64,000 nucleotides of DNA from Rhodococcus rhodochrous. GTDB lineage: Bacteria; Actinomycetota; Actinomycetes; Mycobacteriales; Mycobacteriaceae. The stretch spans positions 1,231,444 to 1,295,443 of the forward strand of contig NZ_LT906450.1 in assembly GCF_900187265.1 (NCBI RefSeq), in the 5' to 3' direction. The notes beneath the pieces are model-generated. The model had not been told where the DNA came from, searched no databases, and worked only from the letters and a program-made list of their open reading frames with translations. The position numbers were made by a program, and so were the translations under genes. The first letter of the stretch is position 1. Each line of letters opens with the position of its first letter. This document shows positions 41,088 to 49,787 of the stretch, one piece after another.

Positions 41088-42323
41088 TCAGTCCTCGGAG
41101 GCGGCCGGTGCCGGAGACGCCGGCTTCGGATCGGGCACCGAGGTGTCGCCCGGAGCCGGGAGTGCCTTCGTCTCGTCGTCCTCGCCTTCGTTGGCGCGCT
41201 CGTCGATCTGTTCGCCGATGTAGCGGATGACCACCGCGGCCACCGCCGCGACCGGCACCGCCAGGAACGCACCGACGATCCCGAACAGCGACGAGCCGGC
41301 CGTCACCGCGAGCAGCACCACGGCCGCATGCAGGTTCATCGACCGCGACTGCAGCACCGGTTGCAGCACGTTCCCCTCGATCTGCTGCACCGCGATGATG
41401 AGGACCAGCACGATGATCGCGGTCGTGAAACCGTTCGCGACGAGCGCCACGAGGACTGCCAACGCACCCGCGACGAACGCACCGACGATGGGAATGAATC
41501 CGCCGATGAAGGTGAGGATCGCCAGGACGGGTGCGAGCGGGACTCCGAGGATCAGCAGGCCGATACCGATGAAGAGGGCGTCGATGAAGCTCACGAGGGC
41601 CTGCGTGCGGATGAACCCGCCCAGCGTGTCCCACATGCGGCCGAGTACCGCTTCGAGGTGACGTCCGGCGCGGCCACCGCTCACGCGGTGCAGCCACGGC
41701 ACGAAGCGCGGGCCGTCCTTGATGAAGAAGAAGGTCAGCACGAGGACGAGAGCGAGTGTGACGAGCAGCGAGCCCGCCGTGCTCACACCGGAGAAGACAC
41801 CGCCCGCGATGGTGGCAGCACTGCCCTGCACTCGTTCGACCACCGCGTGGACGGCGTTGTCGAGTTGTTCGTCGCGCAGGTTGATCGGGGGTCCCTTCAC
41901 CCATTCCTGCACGGTGTTGATGCCTTCGGTGGCCTTGTTGGCCAGGTCGGGCATCTGGGAGACCACCGACGGGACGATGCCGGCGATGATGCCGCCGACG
42001 ATCGCGAAGAACATCACGAGGGTCAGGCCGGCCGCAGCAGCCGGAGGAACGCCGCGTTTGGTCATGAAGCGGGTGGGCGGCCACAGGATGGTGGAGACGA
42101 CGATCGCGAGGGCGACCGGCAGCACGATCACCCACATCTTCTCGATGATCCAGCCGATCACCACCGCACCGGCGGCGATGACGACCAGGCAGGCCGACCA
42201 CTTGGCGAGCCAGATTCCGCCCGTGCCCAGCAGGCTCCCGCGGTCGGGTTCAGCCGACGGCTTCCCACTGCTGTTTGCGCTGGGCGCGGTCTTCGATTCG
42301 GTCAACGACGGTCCTTCCGACAT
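41088..42323 (-). CDS. AI-2E family transporter (PerM/UPF0118)
   Basis: 411-aa polytopic membrane protein. It has a Ser/Pro-rich N-terminal region of about 50 residues, two helices (LVVIAAGAVVIGWIIEKMWVIVLPVALAIV), a soluble loop region (130-200), then a block of about five helices including LVTLALVLVLTFFFIKDGP and TFIGGFIPIVGAFVAGALAVLVALV. It ends in an acidic, Pro-rich tail. Members export AI-2-like signals or exchange ions; the substrate here is unknown. The start MSEG is used because upstream sequence is antisense to a divergent gene; no clear ribosome site precedes it, only a 16-bp palindrome. Confidence 0.85.
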   Translation of the reverse strand: MSEGPSLTESKTAPSANSSGKPSAEPDRGSLLGTGGIWLAKWSACLVVIAAGAVVIGWIIEKMWVIVLPVALAIVVSTILWPPTRFMTKRGVPPAAAAGLTLVMFFAIVGGIIAGIVPSVVSQMPDLANKATEGINTVQEWVKGPPINLRDEQLDNAVHAVVERVQGSAATIAGGVFSGVSTAGSLLVTLALVLVLTFFFIKDGPRFVPWLHRVSGGRAGRHLEAVLGRMWDTLGGFIRTQALVSFIDALFIGIGLLILGVPLAPVLAILTFIGGFIPIVGAFVAGALAVLVALVANGFTTAIIVLVLIIAVQQIEGNVLQPVLQSRSMNLHAAVVLLAVTAGSSLFGIVGAFLAVPVAAVAAVVIRYIGEQIDERANEGEDDETKALPAPGDTSVPDPKPASPAPAASED

Positions 42324-42339
42324 GTATCGAGCTCGATAC
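42324..42339. promoter_or_regulatory. 16-bp perfect palindrome abutting the AI-2E gene start
   Basis: GTATCGAGCTCGATAC directly precedes the ATG of the minus-strand permease, occupying the position where a ribosome site would be. It may be an operator, or a hairpin at the 5' end of the mRNA, controlling translation. No factor can be named. Confidence 0.35.
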
Positions 42340-42441
42340 CGATCGACAGTCGCCAATCTACGGTCACCGAGCGCCGCGCGTGGTCCGGACGACACGCCGG
42401 AAACGGCGCTGAAGGGTCCCCGGCCGTGGCATTCTCGAAAC

Positions 42442-42915
42442 GTGACGAACCGAACGAGCACGACCCGACGCCTGCGTGTACCTGCGGCGGTCGTGGCGAT
42501 CGCCGCCGCCTTCGCGCTCACCGCGTGCAGCTCCGACGACAGTTCGAGCAATGAGGACGTGCGGTCGTCGGCGGATGTCGCCGTCACGAGCGTCCAGGAG
42601 CAGGCCGAAGGCGCCATCTCGTCGGTGCAGAGCATCGCGTCCAGCGCGGCCCAGCGGGCCGGCGACATCTTCGACAAGGCGAAGCTCGACATCTTCGTCG
42701 CGGCCTTCCGCACCGGCTATCCGCAGCTGTCGGCCGACCGGGAGACGCAGGACATCGAGTCCATCGTCACCGAGACCTGCCCGCTCATCGACGAGGGTGC
42801 ATCCGACCAGGAAGTGAACGCGAAGGTCCAGGAGGTCGCGACCAACGGGTCGACCGCGCCAGACGAGGATCAGGCTGCGCGCATCGCGCAACTGGTGCGG
42901 GCGGCGTGCGGATGA
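42442..42915 (+). CDS. Small lipoprotein, DUF732-like
   Basis: 157 aa from GTG 42442. The signal peptide has lipobox FALTAC (Cys about residue 29), followed by a Ser/Asp-rich stretch and a helical C-terminal domain with two cysteines (TETCPLIDEG and RAACG at the end) spaced as in DUF732-type actinobacterial secreted proteins. The start is uncertain, since no good ribosome site is present. It lies 36 bp upstream of ychF, which has its own promoter-like element. Function unknown. Confidence 0.65.
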   Translation: MTNRTSTTRRLRVPAAVVAIAAAFALTACSSDDSSSNEDVRSSADVAVTSVQEQAEGAISSVQSIASSAAQRAGDIFDKAKLDIFVAAFRTGYPQLSADRETQDIESIVTETCPLIDEGASDQEVNAKVQEVATNGSTAPDEDQAARIAQLVRAACG

Positions 42916-42936
42916 AGTGAGTGGAGGGCGGCCGCG

Positions 42937-42942
42937 TAGAAT
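42937..42942 (+). promoter_or_regulatory. -10 element upstream of ychF
   Basis: TAGAAT, a good TANNNT match, ends 9 nt before the GTG of ychF, and no ribosome site lies between. A transcript with a leader of only 2-3 nt, effectively leaderless, is predicted. Confidence 0.45.
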
Positions 42943-42951
42943 ATCGATTCC

Positions 42952-44031
42952 GTGAGCCTTACCCTCGGAATCGTCGGTCTTCCCAACGTCGGCAAGTCGA
43001 CGCTGTTCAATGCGTTGACCAAGAACGATGTGCTGGCAGCGAACTATCCGTTCGCCACCATCGAGCCCAATGTCGGCGTCGTCGAACTGCCCGATCCGCG
43101 TCTGAACCGGCTCGCCGAGATCTTCGGTTCCGAGCGCATCCTCCCGGCCACGGTGTCGTTCGTCGACATCGCCGGCATCGTCAAGGGTGCTTCCGCCGGT
43201 GAGGGTATGGGCAACAAGTTCCTCGCCAACATCCGCGAGGCCGACGCCATCTGCCAGGTCGTGCGCGTGTTCGACGATCCCGATGTGGTCCACGTCGACG
43301 GCAAGGTCGACCCGATGGCCGACATCGAGGTCATCGCGACCGAGCTGATCCTCGCCGATCTGGAGACGATCGAGCGGGCACTGCCGCGGCTCGAGAAGGA
43401 GTCCCGGAAGAACAAGGAACTCGTCGCCCAACTGGAGGAGACGAAGAAGGCGCAGGCGATCCTCGAGGACGGCCGCACCATCTTCTCCGCCCAAGGCGAG
43501 GTGAAGAGCGAGCTGCTGCGCGACCTGCACCTGCTCACCGCCAAGCCGTTCCTGTACGTCTTCAACGCCGACGAGGCCGTCCTCACCAACGAGGAACGCA
43601 AGGAAGAGCTGCGCAAGGCCGTCGCACCGGCCGACGCCGTCTTCCTCGACGCCAAGGTCGAGTCCGAGCTCCTCGAGCTCGACGAGGACGAGGCGATGGA
43701 GCTGCTCGAATCCATCGGCCAGACCGAGGCCGGTCTGAAGCAGCTCGCGCGCGCCGGTTTCCACACGCTCGGCCTGCAGACCTACCTGACGGCGGGTCCG
43801 AAGGAATCGCGTGCCTGGACCATCCGCAAGGGTGACACCGCCCCCAAGGCGGCCGGCGTGATCCACACCGACTTCGAGCGCGGCTTCATCAAGGCCGAGA
43901 TCGTCTCGTTCGCCGACCTCGACGAGGCCGGCTCGATGGCCGAGGCGAAGGCTCGCGGCAAGGTCCGCATGGAGGGCAAGGACTACGTCATGGCCGACGG
44001 CGACGTGGTGGAGTTCCGCTTCAACGTCTGA
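42952..44031 (+). CDS. ychF: Redox-regulated ATPase/GTPase YchF (OLA1)
   Basis: 359-aa Obg-family P-loop NTPase that associates with ribosomes. G1 GLPNVGKST, switch region FVDIAGIVKGAS with EGMGNKFL, coiled-coil insert (about residues 130-190), FNADEAV and a C-terminal TGS domain ending DYVMADGDVVEFRFNV. YchF prefers ATP to GTP in studied bacteria. The GTG start is supported by exact alignment to the family N-terminus (SLTLGIVGLPNVGKS). Its last 41 coding bases recur 2.8 kb downstream. Confidence 0.97.
   Translation: MSLTLGIVGLPNVGKSTLFNALTKNDVLAANYPFATIEPNVGVVELPDPRLNRLAEIFGSERILPATVSFVDIAGIVKGASAGEGMGNKFLANIREADAICQVVRVFDDPDVVHVDGKVDPMADIEVIATELILADLETIERALPRLEKESRKNKELVAQLEETKKAQAILEDGRTIFSAQGEVKSELLRDLHLLTAKPFLYVFNADEAVLTNEERKEELRKAVAPADAVFLDAKVESELLELDEDEAMELLESIGQTEAGLKQLARAGFHTLGLQTYLTAGPKESRAWTIRKGDTAPKAAGVIHTDFERGFIKAEIVSFADLDEAGSMAEAKARGKVRMEGKDYVMADGDVVEFRFNV
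43983..44023 (+). repeat. Direct repeat, left copy (3' end of ychF)
   Basis: 41 bp inside the TGS-coding end of ychF recur at 46802-46842 with 39 of 41 positions identical, including a perfect 24-bp tail. The two copies bracket the alpha/beta-hydrolase and condensation-GNAT genes. Confidence 0.9.
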
Positions 44032-44079
44032 CGCGACGACGCGGTTCGCAAGGCGGCCGCTGCCCCAACTCGATCGCAT

Positions 44080-44122
44080 TTTGGTGTTCTCGACCCCGTA
44101 TATCGGGGTCGAGAACACCAAA
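44080..44122. terminator. 19-bp perfect stem-loop after ychF
   Basis: Perfect 19-bp inverted repeat with a 5-nt loop TATAT, ending in runs of T and A on its outer sides. It lies 49 nt after the ychF stop and 56 nt from the stop of the convergent hydrolase. It should act as a bidirectional terminator, and its unusual symmetry would also fit a dispersed palindromic element. Confidence 0.7.
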
Positions 44123-44177
44123 GTTGTCTTGCCGCCATTCCGTAGCCCCGTCGGGAACCGAACGTCGTCACCGCGAG

Positions 44178-44957
44178 TCAACCGTGCCGGGCGACGTCCT
44201 CGCAGAGGATGCTCGGCCACTGTGCGAGATCGGCCGGGGTGTGCGCGATCTCCAGCTTCGCGTGAGGGAGCAGGCCCACCAACGACTCCGCCGTGGACAC
44301 CGGGTGCGCGGGATCGTCGACCCACGCCAGCACCGTCACCGGAATGTCGATGTCGGACACGGCCTCCGGATCGGGCAGGTCGCTCAGCGCGGCGCCCCGG
44401 AACAGCGAGGGCAGCAGTTCCTCGGTGACGTCGGGGACGGTCTCCGGCGCGTCGACGGTGGCCGGTGGTCGTGGCGCGGTCAGATCGCGCGTGAGGAACG
44501 CCGCGAGTCCCTGCTGCTCGATGAGATCGGCGGCGGCCCGGTACTCGGCGGCCTTCGCGGCGCGGGTGGCCCAGGCGGTCGCCGGCACCAGCAGGGTGAG
44601 GCTGCTGAAGCGCTCCGGATCCTTCACCGCCGCGTGCAGCAGGGTTCCGGTGCCCATCGACGGCCCCACCCCGTGTACCCGCTCGCCGGGGAAGTAGTGG
44701 TCGAGCAGCCGCAGCAGGTCGTCGGCGAGCACCGGCCAGCGGTAGTCCTCCGGCACCGCACGACCGGTCGAGCGGCCGTGCCCCCGCGCGTCGTAGCGCA
44801 GCAGTCGGGTGCCGCTGAGCCCGCGGCCCAGGTCGAGGTCCATGAGGCGGTCGCGGTGGCGGCTCGAGGTCAGGCCGTGGAGCTGGACGACCGGGTGGCC
44901 ACCCTCGTCGCTCAGCTCCACGTCGAGTTCGGCCCCCGGCACACTGAAGGTCGGCAC
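44178..44957 (-). CDS. Alpha/beta hydrolase
   Basis: 259-aa alpha/beta-hydrolase-fold protein. It has the oxyanion-hole segment QLHGLTSS, RYDARGHGRS, nucleophile elbow GPSMG (Ser), a cap region, acid WVDDPAHPV and terminal His in EIAHTPADL. The GTG at 44957 is chosen for GGGAGA 4 nt upstream. The longer ATG start at 45014 would run antisense over the start of the divergent condensation-GNAT gene. The substrate is unknown; the divergent pairing hints at a shared pathway with that acyltransferase. Confidence 0.85.
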   Translation of the reverse strand: MPTFSVPGAELDVELSDEGGHPVVQLHGLTSSRHRDRLMDLDLGRGLSGTRLLRYDARGHGRSTGRAVPEDYRWPVLADDLLRLLDHYFPGERVHGVGPSMGTGTLLHAAVKDPERFSSLTLLVPATAWATRAAKAAEYRAAADLIEQQGLAAFLTRDLTAPRPPATVDAPETVPDVTEELLPSLFRGAALSDLPDPEAVSDIDIPVTVLAWVDDPAHPVSTAESLVGLLPHAKLEIAHTPADLAQWPSILCEDVARHG

Positions 44958-45012
44958 ATCGTCTCCCGACGTCGGAAAGCGGTTGCTGGGGAAGGCGCCT
45001 AGGATACCCGGC

Positions 45013-46776
45013 ATGCGGCTGACAAATGTGGCGCACCTGCGCCTGCCGTTCGGCCGACTGCTCGGTTACGACGTGACCGTCGCGGGGCTCGGCCGGGCGC
45101 TTCCCGTGTCGTTCGACCAGCGGCGGCATGTCGGCGCGGGCGAACGTCCCGGCTCCTGGATGGCTCTGTCCTTCCGCCTGTTCGAGCCGGTTTCGCCCGA
45201 CGACCTCGCGACCGCCTGGCTGGCGGTGATCGCGCGGCACGGCACCCTGCGCTCGGTGTTCACGCACGGCGACGACGGTGAGCCGCTTCTGCGCGAGGCC
45301 GAGATCCGCCCGGGCGGGTGGGTCGAGCATCCGATCGGCCCCGGTCAGGCCGTCAACGACGCCCTCCGGGACGTCCTCGACGGCGCGTGTTCGCCCTACA
45401 ACCGGCCGTCGCACCGGCTGTGCGTGCTCGAGACCGCCACGGAACCGACCGTCGTGGTCGCCGCCGACCACTCGCACGTCGACATGTGGTCCATGTTGGT
45501 GATCGCCCGCGACCTGCTCGCCGCCCTCGCCGCCGTGCGCGCGGGACGAGAACCGTCCCTGCCACCGACACCGGCCTTCGCGGAACACACCCGGGCACTG
45601 CGGGACCGTCCGGCCGCACCCGCCGAGGTCCACGAGCGCTGGGCCGAGGTGCTCGCCGCCAGCGGCGACGTGATGCCGCGCTTCCCGCTCTCCCTCGGAG
45701 TGGCGAGCCTCCAACGCGAACGCGTGGAGGTGCGCGACGTGCTCGACGTCGACGACAGCGCCGCCTTCTCCGCTCAGGCGAAGGACGACGGGGTGTCCAC
45801 CCTCGCGTTGGTGGTGGCGGCCATGACCGAGGTGACCCTCGAACTGGCCGGAGCCCCGTTGCGGGCGGTGTTCCCGGTGCACAGCCGGTACGACGCCACC
45901 TGGCACGACTCCGTCGGCTGGTTCATCACCAATTCGGTGCTCGAATCGGCCGTCCCCGAACCTCGCGCGGCCGCGGACGCGGTCAAGGAGGCGGTCAGGC
46001 TCGGATCCTGGCCCCTCGAGGACATCCTGCGCCCGTGGGACGGCATGCCGGAGGCGCCGGGCATGTTCGCGATCTCCTGGTTGGACCTGCGCCGGCTTCC
46101 CGTCCGGGTCGACGCTACCGGCCTCGAGGCGCAGTACGTCGGCGCGACCATCCGCACCGACGGGGTGATGTTGTGGTTCATCCTCGACGACTCGGGACTG
46201 CACCTGCGGTGCCGCTATCCCGACACCACCGAGGCCCGGCGGCACGTCGGTGGCTGGCTGGACCTGCTCGTCGCCCGGCTACAGGCACGCGCCCGTGAAT
46301 CGGTCGGTGGTCTGATCCGATTGGGCGACAGGACTTATCGGGTGCAACGTGCCGGCCGACCCGACGTACCGGCGATCGTCGGGTTGCTCTCCGGCGACGA
46401 GCAGAGCGCCTGCGACGGTGTGGAACTCGCCCGTTACGAAGAGGCCTACGACGCTGTCGCCCGCGACCCTTCGCACTATCTTGCGGTGGTGCGCGACGAG
46501 GTGGGCCGGATCGTCGGCACGATGCAGTTGACGATCGTGCCGGGGCTGTTCCGGGGCGGTGCCACCCGCCTGCTCGTCGAAGGAATCCGGGTCGCCTCGT
46601 CCGAACGTTCCCGCGGCATCGGTACGGCCATGCTCGAGTGGGCCCACGATCACGGCCGGAACCGGGGTGCCACGCTCGCGCAGATCGCCGTCGACCCGGA
46701 CGACGAGCGGGTTCGGACGTTCGGGGCGCGGCTCGGCTACGACTGCACCCACGCCGGATTCGAGCGGGCGCTCTGA
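45013..46776 (+). CDS. Condensation-domain / GNAT acetyltransferase fusion
   Basis: 587 aa. Residues 1-440 resemble a stand-alone NRPS-type condensation (PapA/WS-like) domain: the HHxxxDG motif appears as DHSHVDM, keeping the catalytic second His and the Asp, and a later VGWFITNSVLE matches the VGxFxNT motif. Residues about 445-587 form a GNAT N-acetyltransferase, with the acetyl-CoA loop as SERSRGIGTAMLEWA and a typical ending GARLGYDCTHAGFERAL. The condensation half would join an acyl or aminoacyl group to an amine or hydroxyl, and the GNAT half would acetylate the product or partner. No carrier protein is present. It is divergent from the alpha/beta hydrolase. Function not recognised. Confidence 0.85.
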   Translation: MRLTNVAHLRLPFGRLLGYDVTVAGLGRALPVSFDQRRHVGAGERPGSWMALSFRLFEPVSPDDLATAWLAVIARHGTLRSVFTHGDDGEPLLREAEIRPGGWVEHPIGPGQAVNDALRDVLDGACSPYNRPSHRLCVLETATEPTVVVAADHSHVDMWSMLVIARDLLAALAAVRAGREPSLPPTPAFAEHTRALRDRPAAPAEVHERWAEVLAASGDVMPRFPLSLGVASLQRERVEVRDVLDVDDSAAFSAQAKDDGVSTLALVVAAMTEVTLELAGAPLRAVFPVHSRYDATWHDSVGWFITNSVLESAVPEPRAAADAVKEAVRLGSWPLEDILRPWDGMPEAPGMFAISWLDLRRLPVRVDATGLEAQYVGATIRTDGVMLWFILDDSGLHLRCRYPDTTEARRHVGGWLDLLVARLQARARESVGGLIRLGDRTYRVQRAGRPDVPAIVGLLSGDEQSACDGVELARYEEAYDAVARDPSHYLAVVRDEVGRIVGTMQLTIVPGLFRGGATRLLVEGIRVASSERSRGIGTAMLEWAHDHGRNRGATLAQIAVDPDDERVRTFGARLGYDCTHAGFERAL

Positions 46777-46801
46777 CGTCGGCCGACTCGACGGCCGAGG
46801 G

Positions 46802-46850
46802 CTACGTCGTGGCCGACTGCGACGTGGTGGAGTTCCGCTTCACCGGGTAG
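46802..46850 (+). pseudogene. Duplicated 3' fragment of ychF (right direct repeat)
   Basis: 46802-46842 copies the ychF end at 43983-44023 (39 of 41 bp). In the ychF frame it reads YVVADCDVVEFRFTG then a stop, against YVMADGDVVEFRFNV in ychF. It has no start and no rest of the gene. It overlaps the last 16 codons of the minus-strand monooxygenase, whose final residues are therefore encoded by this repeat. Confidence 0.75.
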
Positions 46851-47977
46851 TGCGGCGTGTGCCGACCCGGATCCGTTCCGGCGGACGCGGGGGCGCCGTG
46901 CGCGACGAGGTGACGGACGACGTACTCCGCGTCCGCACCGGCCCCGCCGACGAGCATCGACCGGAACGACGACTGGAAGCACAGACCGGTGAAGTACAGA
47001 CCGGGCACCGAGGGGACCACGCCGCGTTCCTCGCGCGGCCAGCCGTCCGTATCGAACACCGGTAGGTCGATCCAGTCGTACTTCTGGCGGAAACCGGTGC
47101 ACCACACCACATTCGTCACGTCGAGAATCCGGCCGTCGGACAACACGGGGCGGAGTTCGGCCACGCCGGTCACGCGCTCGGTGACCCGGGTGACGCCGCG
47201 TGCGGCCAGCTCCCGCCGACGGATCCGCAGCAGGGGCGCCCCGTGGCGCCGTTCGTCCTCGCGAGCATGTCGTCCCATCGGGGTGCGCACGGACAGCACA
47301 TGTCCCCACACGAACCACAGGATCGGGAACAGCACGCGCATGGCGGGACTGTCGACGCGCACCGGCAGCTGCCCGGTGTCGCGGCCGCACAGAGTCGTCG
47401 GATGGGACGCCGCCAGCTCGTAGGCGATCTCGCTGCCGGAATGGGAAGCCCCCACTACGAGTACCGGACCGTCGCGCAACTGCGACGGATCGTGATACTC
47501 GCTCGAATGCAGCTGCACGATGCCGGGATCCAGCTCGGAGGCGAAGTCGGGGACGCGTGGGGTTCGACCGAACGTGCCCGTGGCCACGACGACGTTGTTC
47601 GCCTCGATCCGCGTGTCGCCGCAGTCGAGGACGAACCGGCCGCCGTCGCGGGAGAGCCGGCGGACCTGGGTGTTGCCGAGCACGGGCAGGTCGAAGCGGG
47701 AGGCATAGGACTCGAGGTAGTCGGCGACCTCGTCCTTGGTGGGGGAGCGGTGCGGGTCGCCCGGGAACGCCATGCCGGGCAGTCCGTCGTACCCGGCGGG
47801 GCTGTACAGGCGCAGCGAGTCCCAATGGCAGCGCCAGTTGTCGCCGATGCGTCGGTTCGTGTCGACGACGAGGAACGGGCGGCCGCGACGAGCGAGATGG
47901 TAACCGGCGGACAGGCCTGCCTGACCTGCGCCGATGACGGCGGTGTCGATCTGCTGGGGTGCGCTGTGGACGGTCAT
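46802..47977 (-). CDS. Flavin-containing monooxygenase-like NAD(P)/FAD oxidoreductase (CzcO-like)
   Basis: 391 aa. It has an N-terminal FAD Rossmann motif AVIGAGQAGLSAG, a flavin-monooxygenase-like WRCHWDSLRLYSP region, a central NADPH motif VVGASHSGSE, and a later VVWCTGFRQKYDW motif near the substrate side. This fits class B flavin monooxygenase relatives annotated as CzcO. It likely oxidises a small organic substrate with NADPH and oxygen. The ATG has GGGGAG upstream. The last residues (YPVKRNSTTSQSATT) come from the ychF-derived repeat, so the original C-terminus may have been altered. A LuxR-type regulator lies just upstream on the same strand. Confidence 0.85.
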   Translation of the reverse strand: MTVHSAPQQIDTAVIGAGQAGLSAGYHLARRGRPFLVVDTNRRIGDNWRCHWDSLRLYSPAGYDGLPGMAFPGDPHRSPTKDEVADYLESYASRFDLPVLGNTQVRRLSRDGGRFVLDCGDTRIEANNVVVATGTFGRTPRVPDFASELDPGIVQLHSSEYHDPSQLRDGPVLVVGASHSGSEIAYELAASHPTTLCGRDTGQLPVRVDSPAMRVLFPILWFVWGHVLSVRTPMGRHAREDERRHGAPLLRIRRRELAARGVTRVTERVTGVAELRPVLSDGRILDVTNVVWCTGFRQKYDWIDLPVFDTDGWPREERGVVPSVPGLYFTGLCFQSSFRSMLVGGAGADAEYVVRHLVAHGAPASAGTDPGRHTPHYPVKRNSTTSQSATT

Positions 47978-48091
47978 GACGACTCCCCGGGGTTAGGGAA
48001 CTACACCGACGACGTTAGCTACTGCTGTCCGTCGGCCGCGTCGGAAGGAATTCGCAATCGAAGGTGGCGGCGTATGGGCAGTTCTACCCAG

Positions 48092-49700
48092 TCAGAGCAG
48101 ACGATGCTCGTACGCATAGGCCGTCGCCGCTGCTCGTGAGGACACGTCGAGCTTGGTGAATATGTTGCTCAGGTGCCGGGCCACCGTCTTCTCGCTGATG
48201 ACGAACTCGTGGGCGATGGCTCGATTCGTCCTGCCCGTGGCAACGGCGCGCAACACTTGGATCTCCCGGGGCGTCAGTCCGTTCCGTGCGTTCGCGAGCG
48301 CGGGAACGCGGAGCTCACGTAGATCCGGCAACGCATGCAGGCCGTGGAATATCGATGCTGCCGAGTCGAATTCGAGGCGGGCCTCATCGTCGTCGCCGAG
48401 TGCGGCACAGCAGCGACCCTGCAGCACTCGTACCCGGGCGCGTTCGTAGGGTGCGCCGAGGTCACGCCAGTGCCTGCCGGATCGTCGCAACCGTGCGAGG
48501 GCGCCGCAGGGATCGCCTTCGGCGAGCAGGACCGCACCCTGTGCGTGGTCGGCCATCGCTGTCAGTGCCGGAGCATCCTGTGTCCGGGTCAGTGCCTCGA
48601 GTTCGTCGGCGCTGCGCCGTGCGGCGGCGACATCCCCGGTGGCGAGCACGATCTCCGTGTGGGCGGTCGAGATTCGAGGCTTCGCCGAGACCCCGGAGGA
48701 TCCCGGCGACCGCTGCGGCGGTGTCACCCTGTCGCAGACGCAGCAGAGCCAGACCCGGCTGCACTTCCTGCCCGTACCTGCCCGCAGCTCGGTAGGCGGC
48801 GTCCGCCTCGGCGAACGAGCCGCGCAGACGGTGCAGTTCACCCTGTTCGTACAGGGCCATTCCCATCGCGGGTTGACCGGGCGGATCCGACAGTCGCTGC
48901 AGGGCGAGGCGGGCGAGGTCCATCGCCTGGGACCAGTCGCCCTCGAGTTGCAGCATCTGGGCGCGGTGGACGAGGCACTGTCCCCGGAACGGCACGAGGC
49001 CGGTCTGATCGTCGCACCAACGGCCGAGTGCCTGTGTCCACTCCTTCGCCCGTTGCAGATGATATGTGCCGTAACAGGTCTCGATGACCGCGCAGTACAC
49101 CAGGCCGGAGACGACGGGTGAGACCTCGCCCAAGCCGACGGAGACGAGTACCTCGTCGAGTGTCCGCAGCCCGCCCTCGACGTCGCCCAGCAGGACTCGG
49201 CATTGTCCGATGCCCAGTGAGCCGAGGGCGAGGAGGTCGGCGTCGTGGCATGCTCGTCCGATGTGCTGGGCAGCGGTGAAGATCGGCAGGGCCTCGTTCG
49301 GACGGTTCGCGTACATCTCCTGAACCGCTCCGGGGATCATCAGAAAGCCGCTGGTCGCGCAGTCCGGTCGCTCGGCGACACCCGACTGTCGTGCTCGTTC
49401 CAGCCAACCTCCGGCCCGTGCCACCTCACCGCGTCCCATCAGAAGGAAGCACAGCCAGAAGGCACTGCGGCCCGCGCTCTCGGATTCTCCGGCTTCGAGA
49501 TGTGCGGCGAAGGCGCGCTCGTACAGCGCGACGCTGTCGTCGTCGTGTCCCGTGAGGTATGCGGCTCGCGCGAACAGATCGAGGTCGTCCGCGGCCAGGG
49601 CGGCGAGTGTGTCGGCCCTGCGGAATCCGTCCAGGGCACGTGGCCACTCGCGCGCGCGGAACGCTGCCCGCGCGTGGTCCAGGACCGTCGACCTGCCCAT
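48092..49700 (-). pseudogene. LuxR-family regulator with TPR-like region, frameshifted
   Basis: Two overlapping reading frames together give one protein of about 535 aa. The first (from 49700) encodes a helical, TPR-like sensor region. The second (to 48092) continues it (TEIVLATGDVAAARRSADELEAL) and ends in a LuxR helix-turn-helix (LTPREIQVLRAVATGRTNRAIA, EKTVARHLSNIFTKL). The length is 1 nt over a multiple of 3, so a one-base insertion, or equivalent, near 48661-48663 (a C run on the coding strand) breaks the frame and uncouples sensor from DNA-binding domain. It could be a real mutation or a sequencing error. The nearest target is the monooxygenase 114 bp downstream. Confidence 0.75.
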
Positions 49701-49787
49701 GTCCGCTCCCGCGATCGAGCGCCGCCGACACCGGCTGATTGTGATCCTACGCCCGCGGATACGAAGGGACGCCGGTGTGCGCGCGGC

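Noticed and set aside
42364-46245. Minus-strand frame of almost 1300 codons across ychF and the condensation-GNAT gene
   Set aside because: It spans intergenic hairpins and lies antisense to two well-supported genes; a shadow frame.
48092-48841. Two separate genes instead of one frameshifted LuxR regulator
   Set aside because: The second frame lacks a plausible start, and its first 50 residues are out-of-frame sequence; the two halves form one continuous protein when a single base is skipped.
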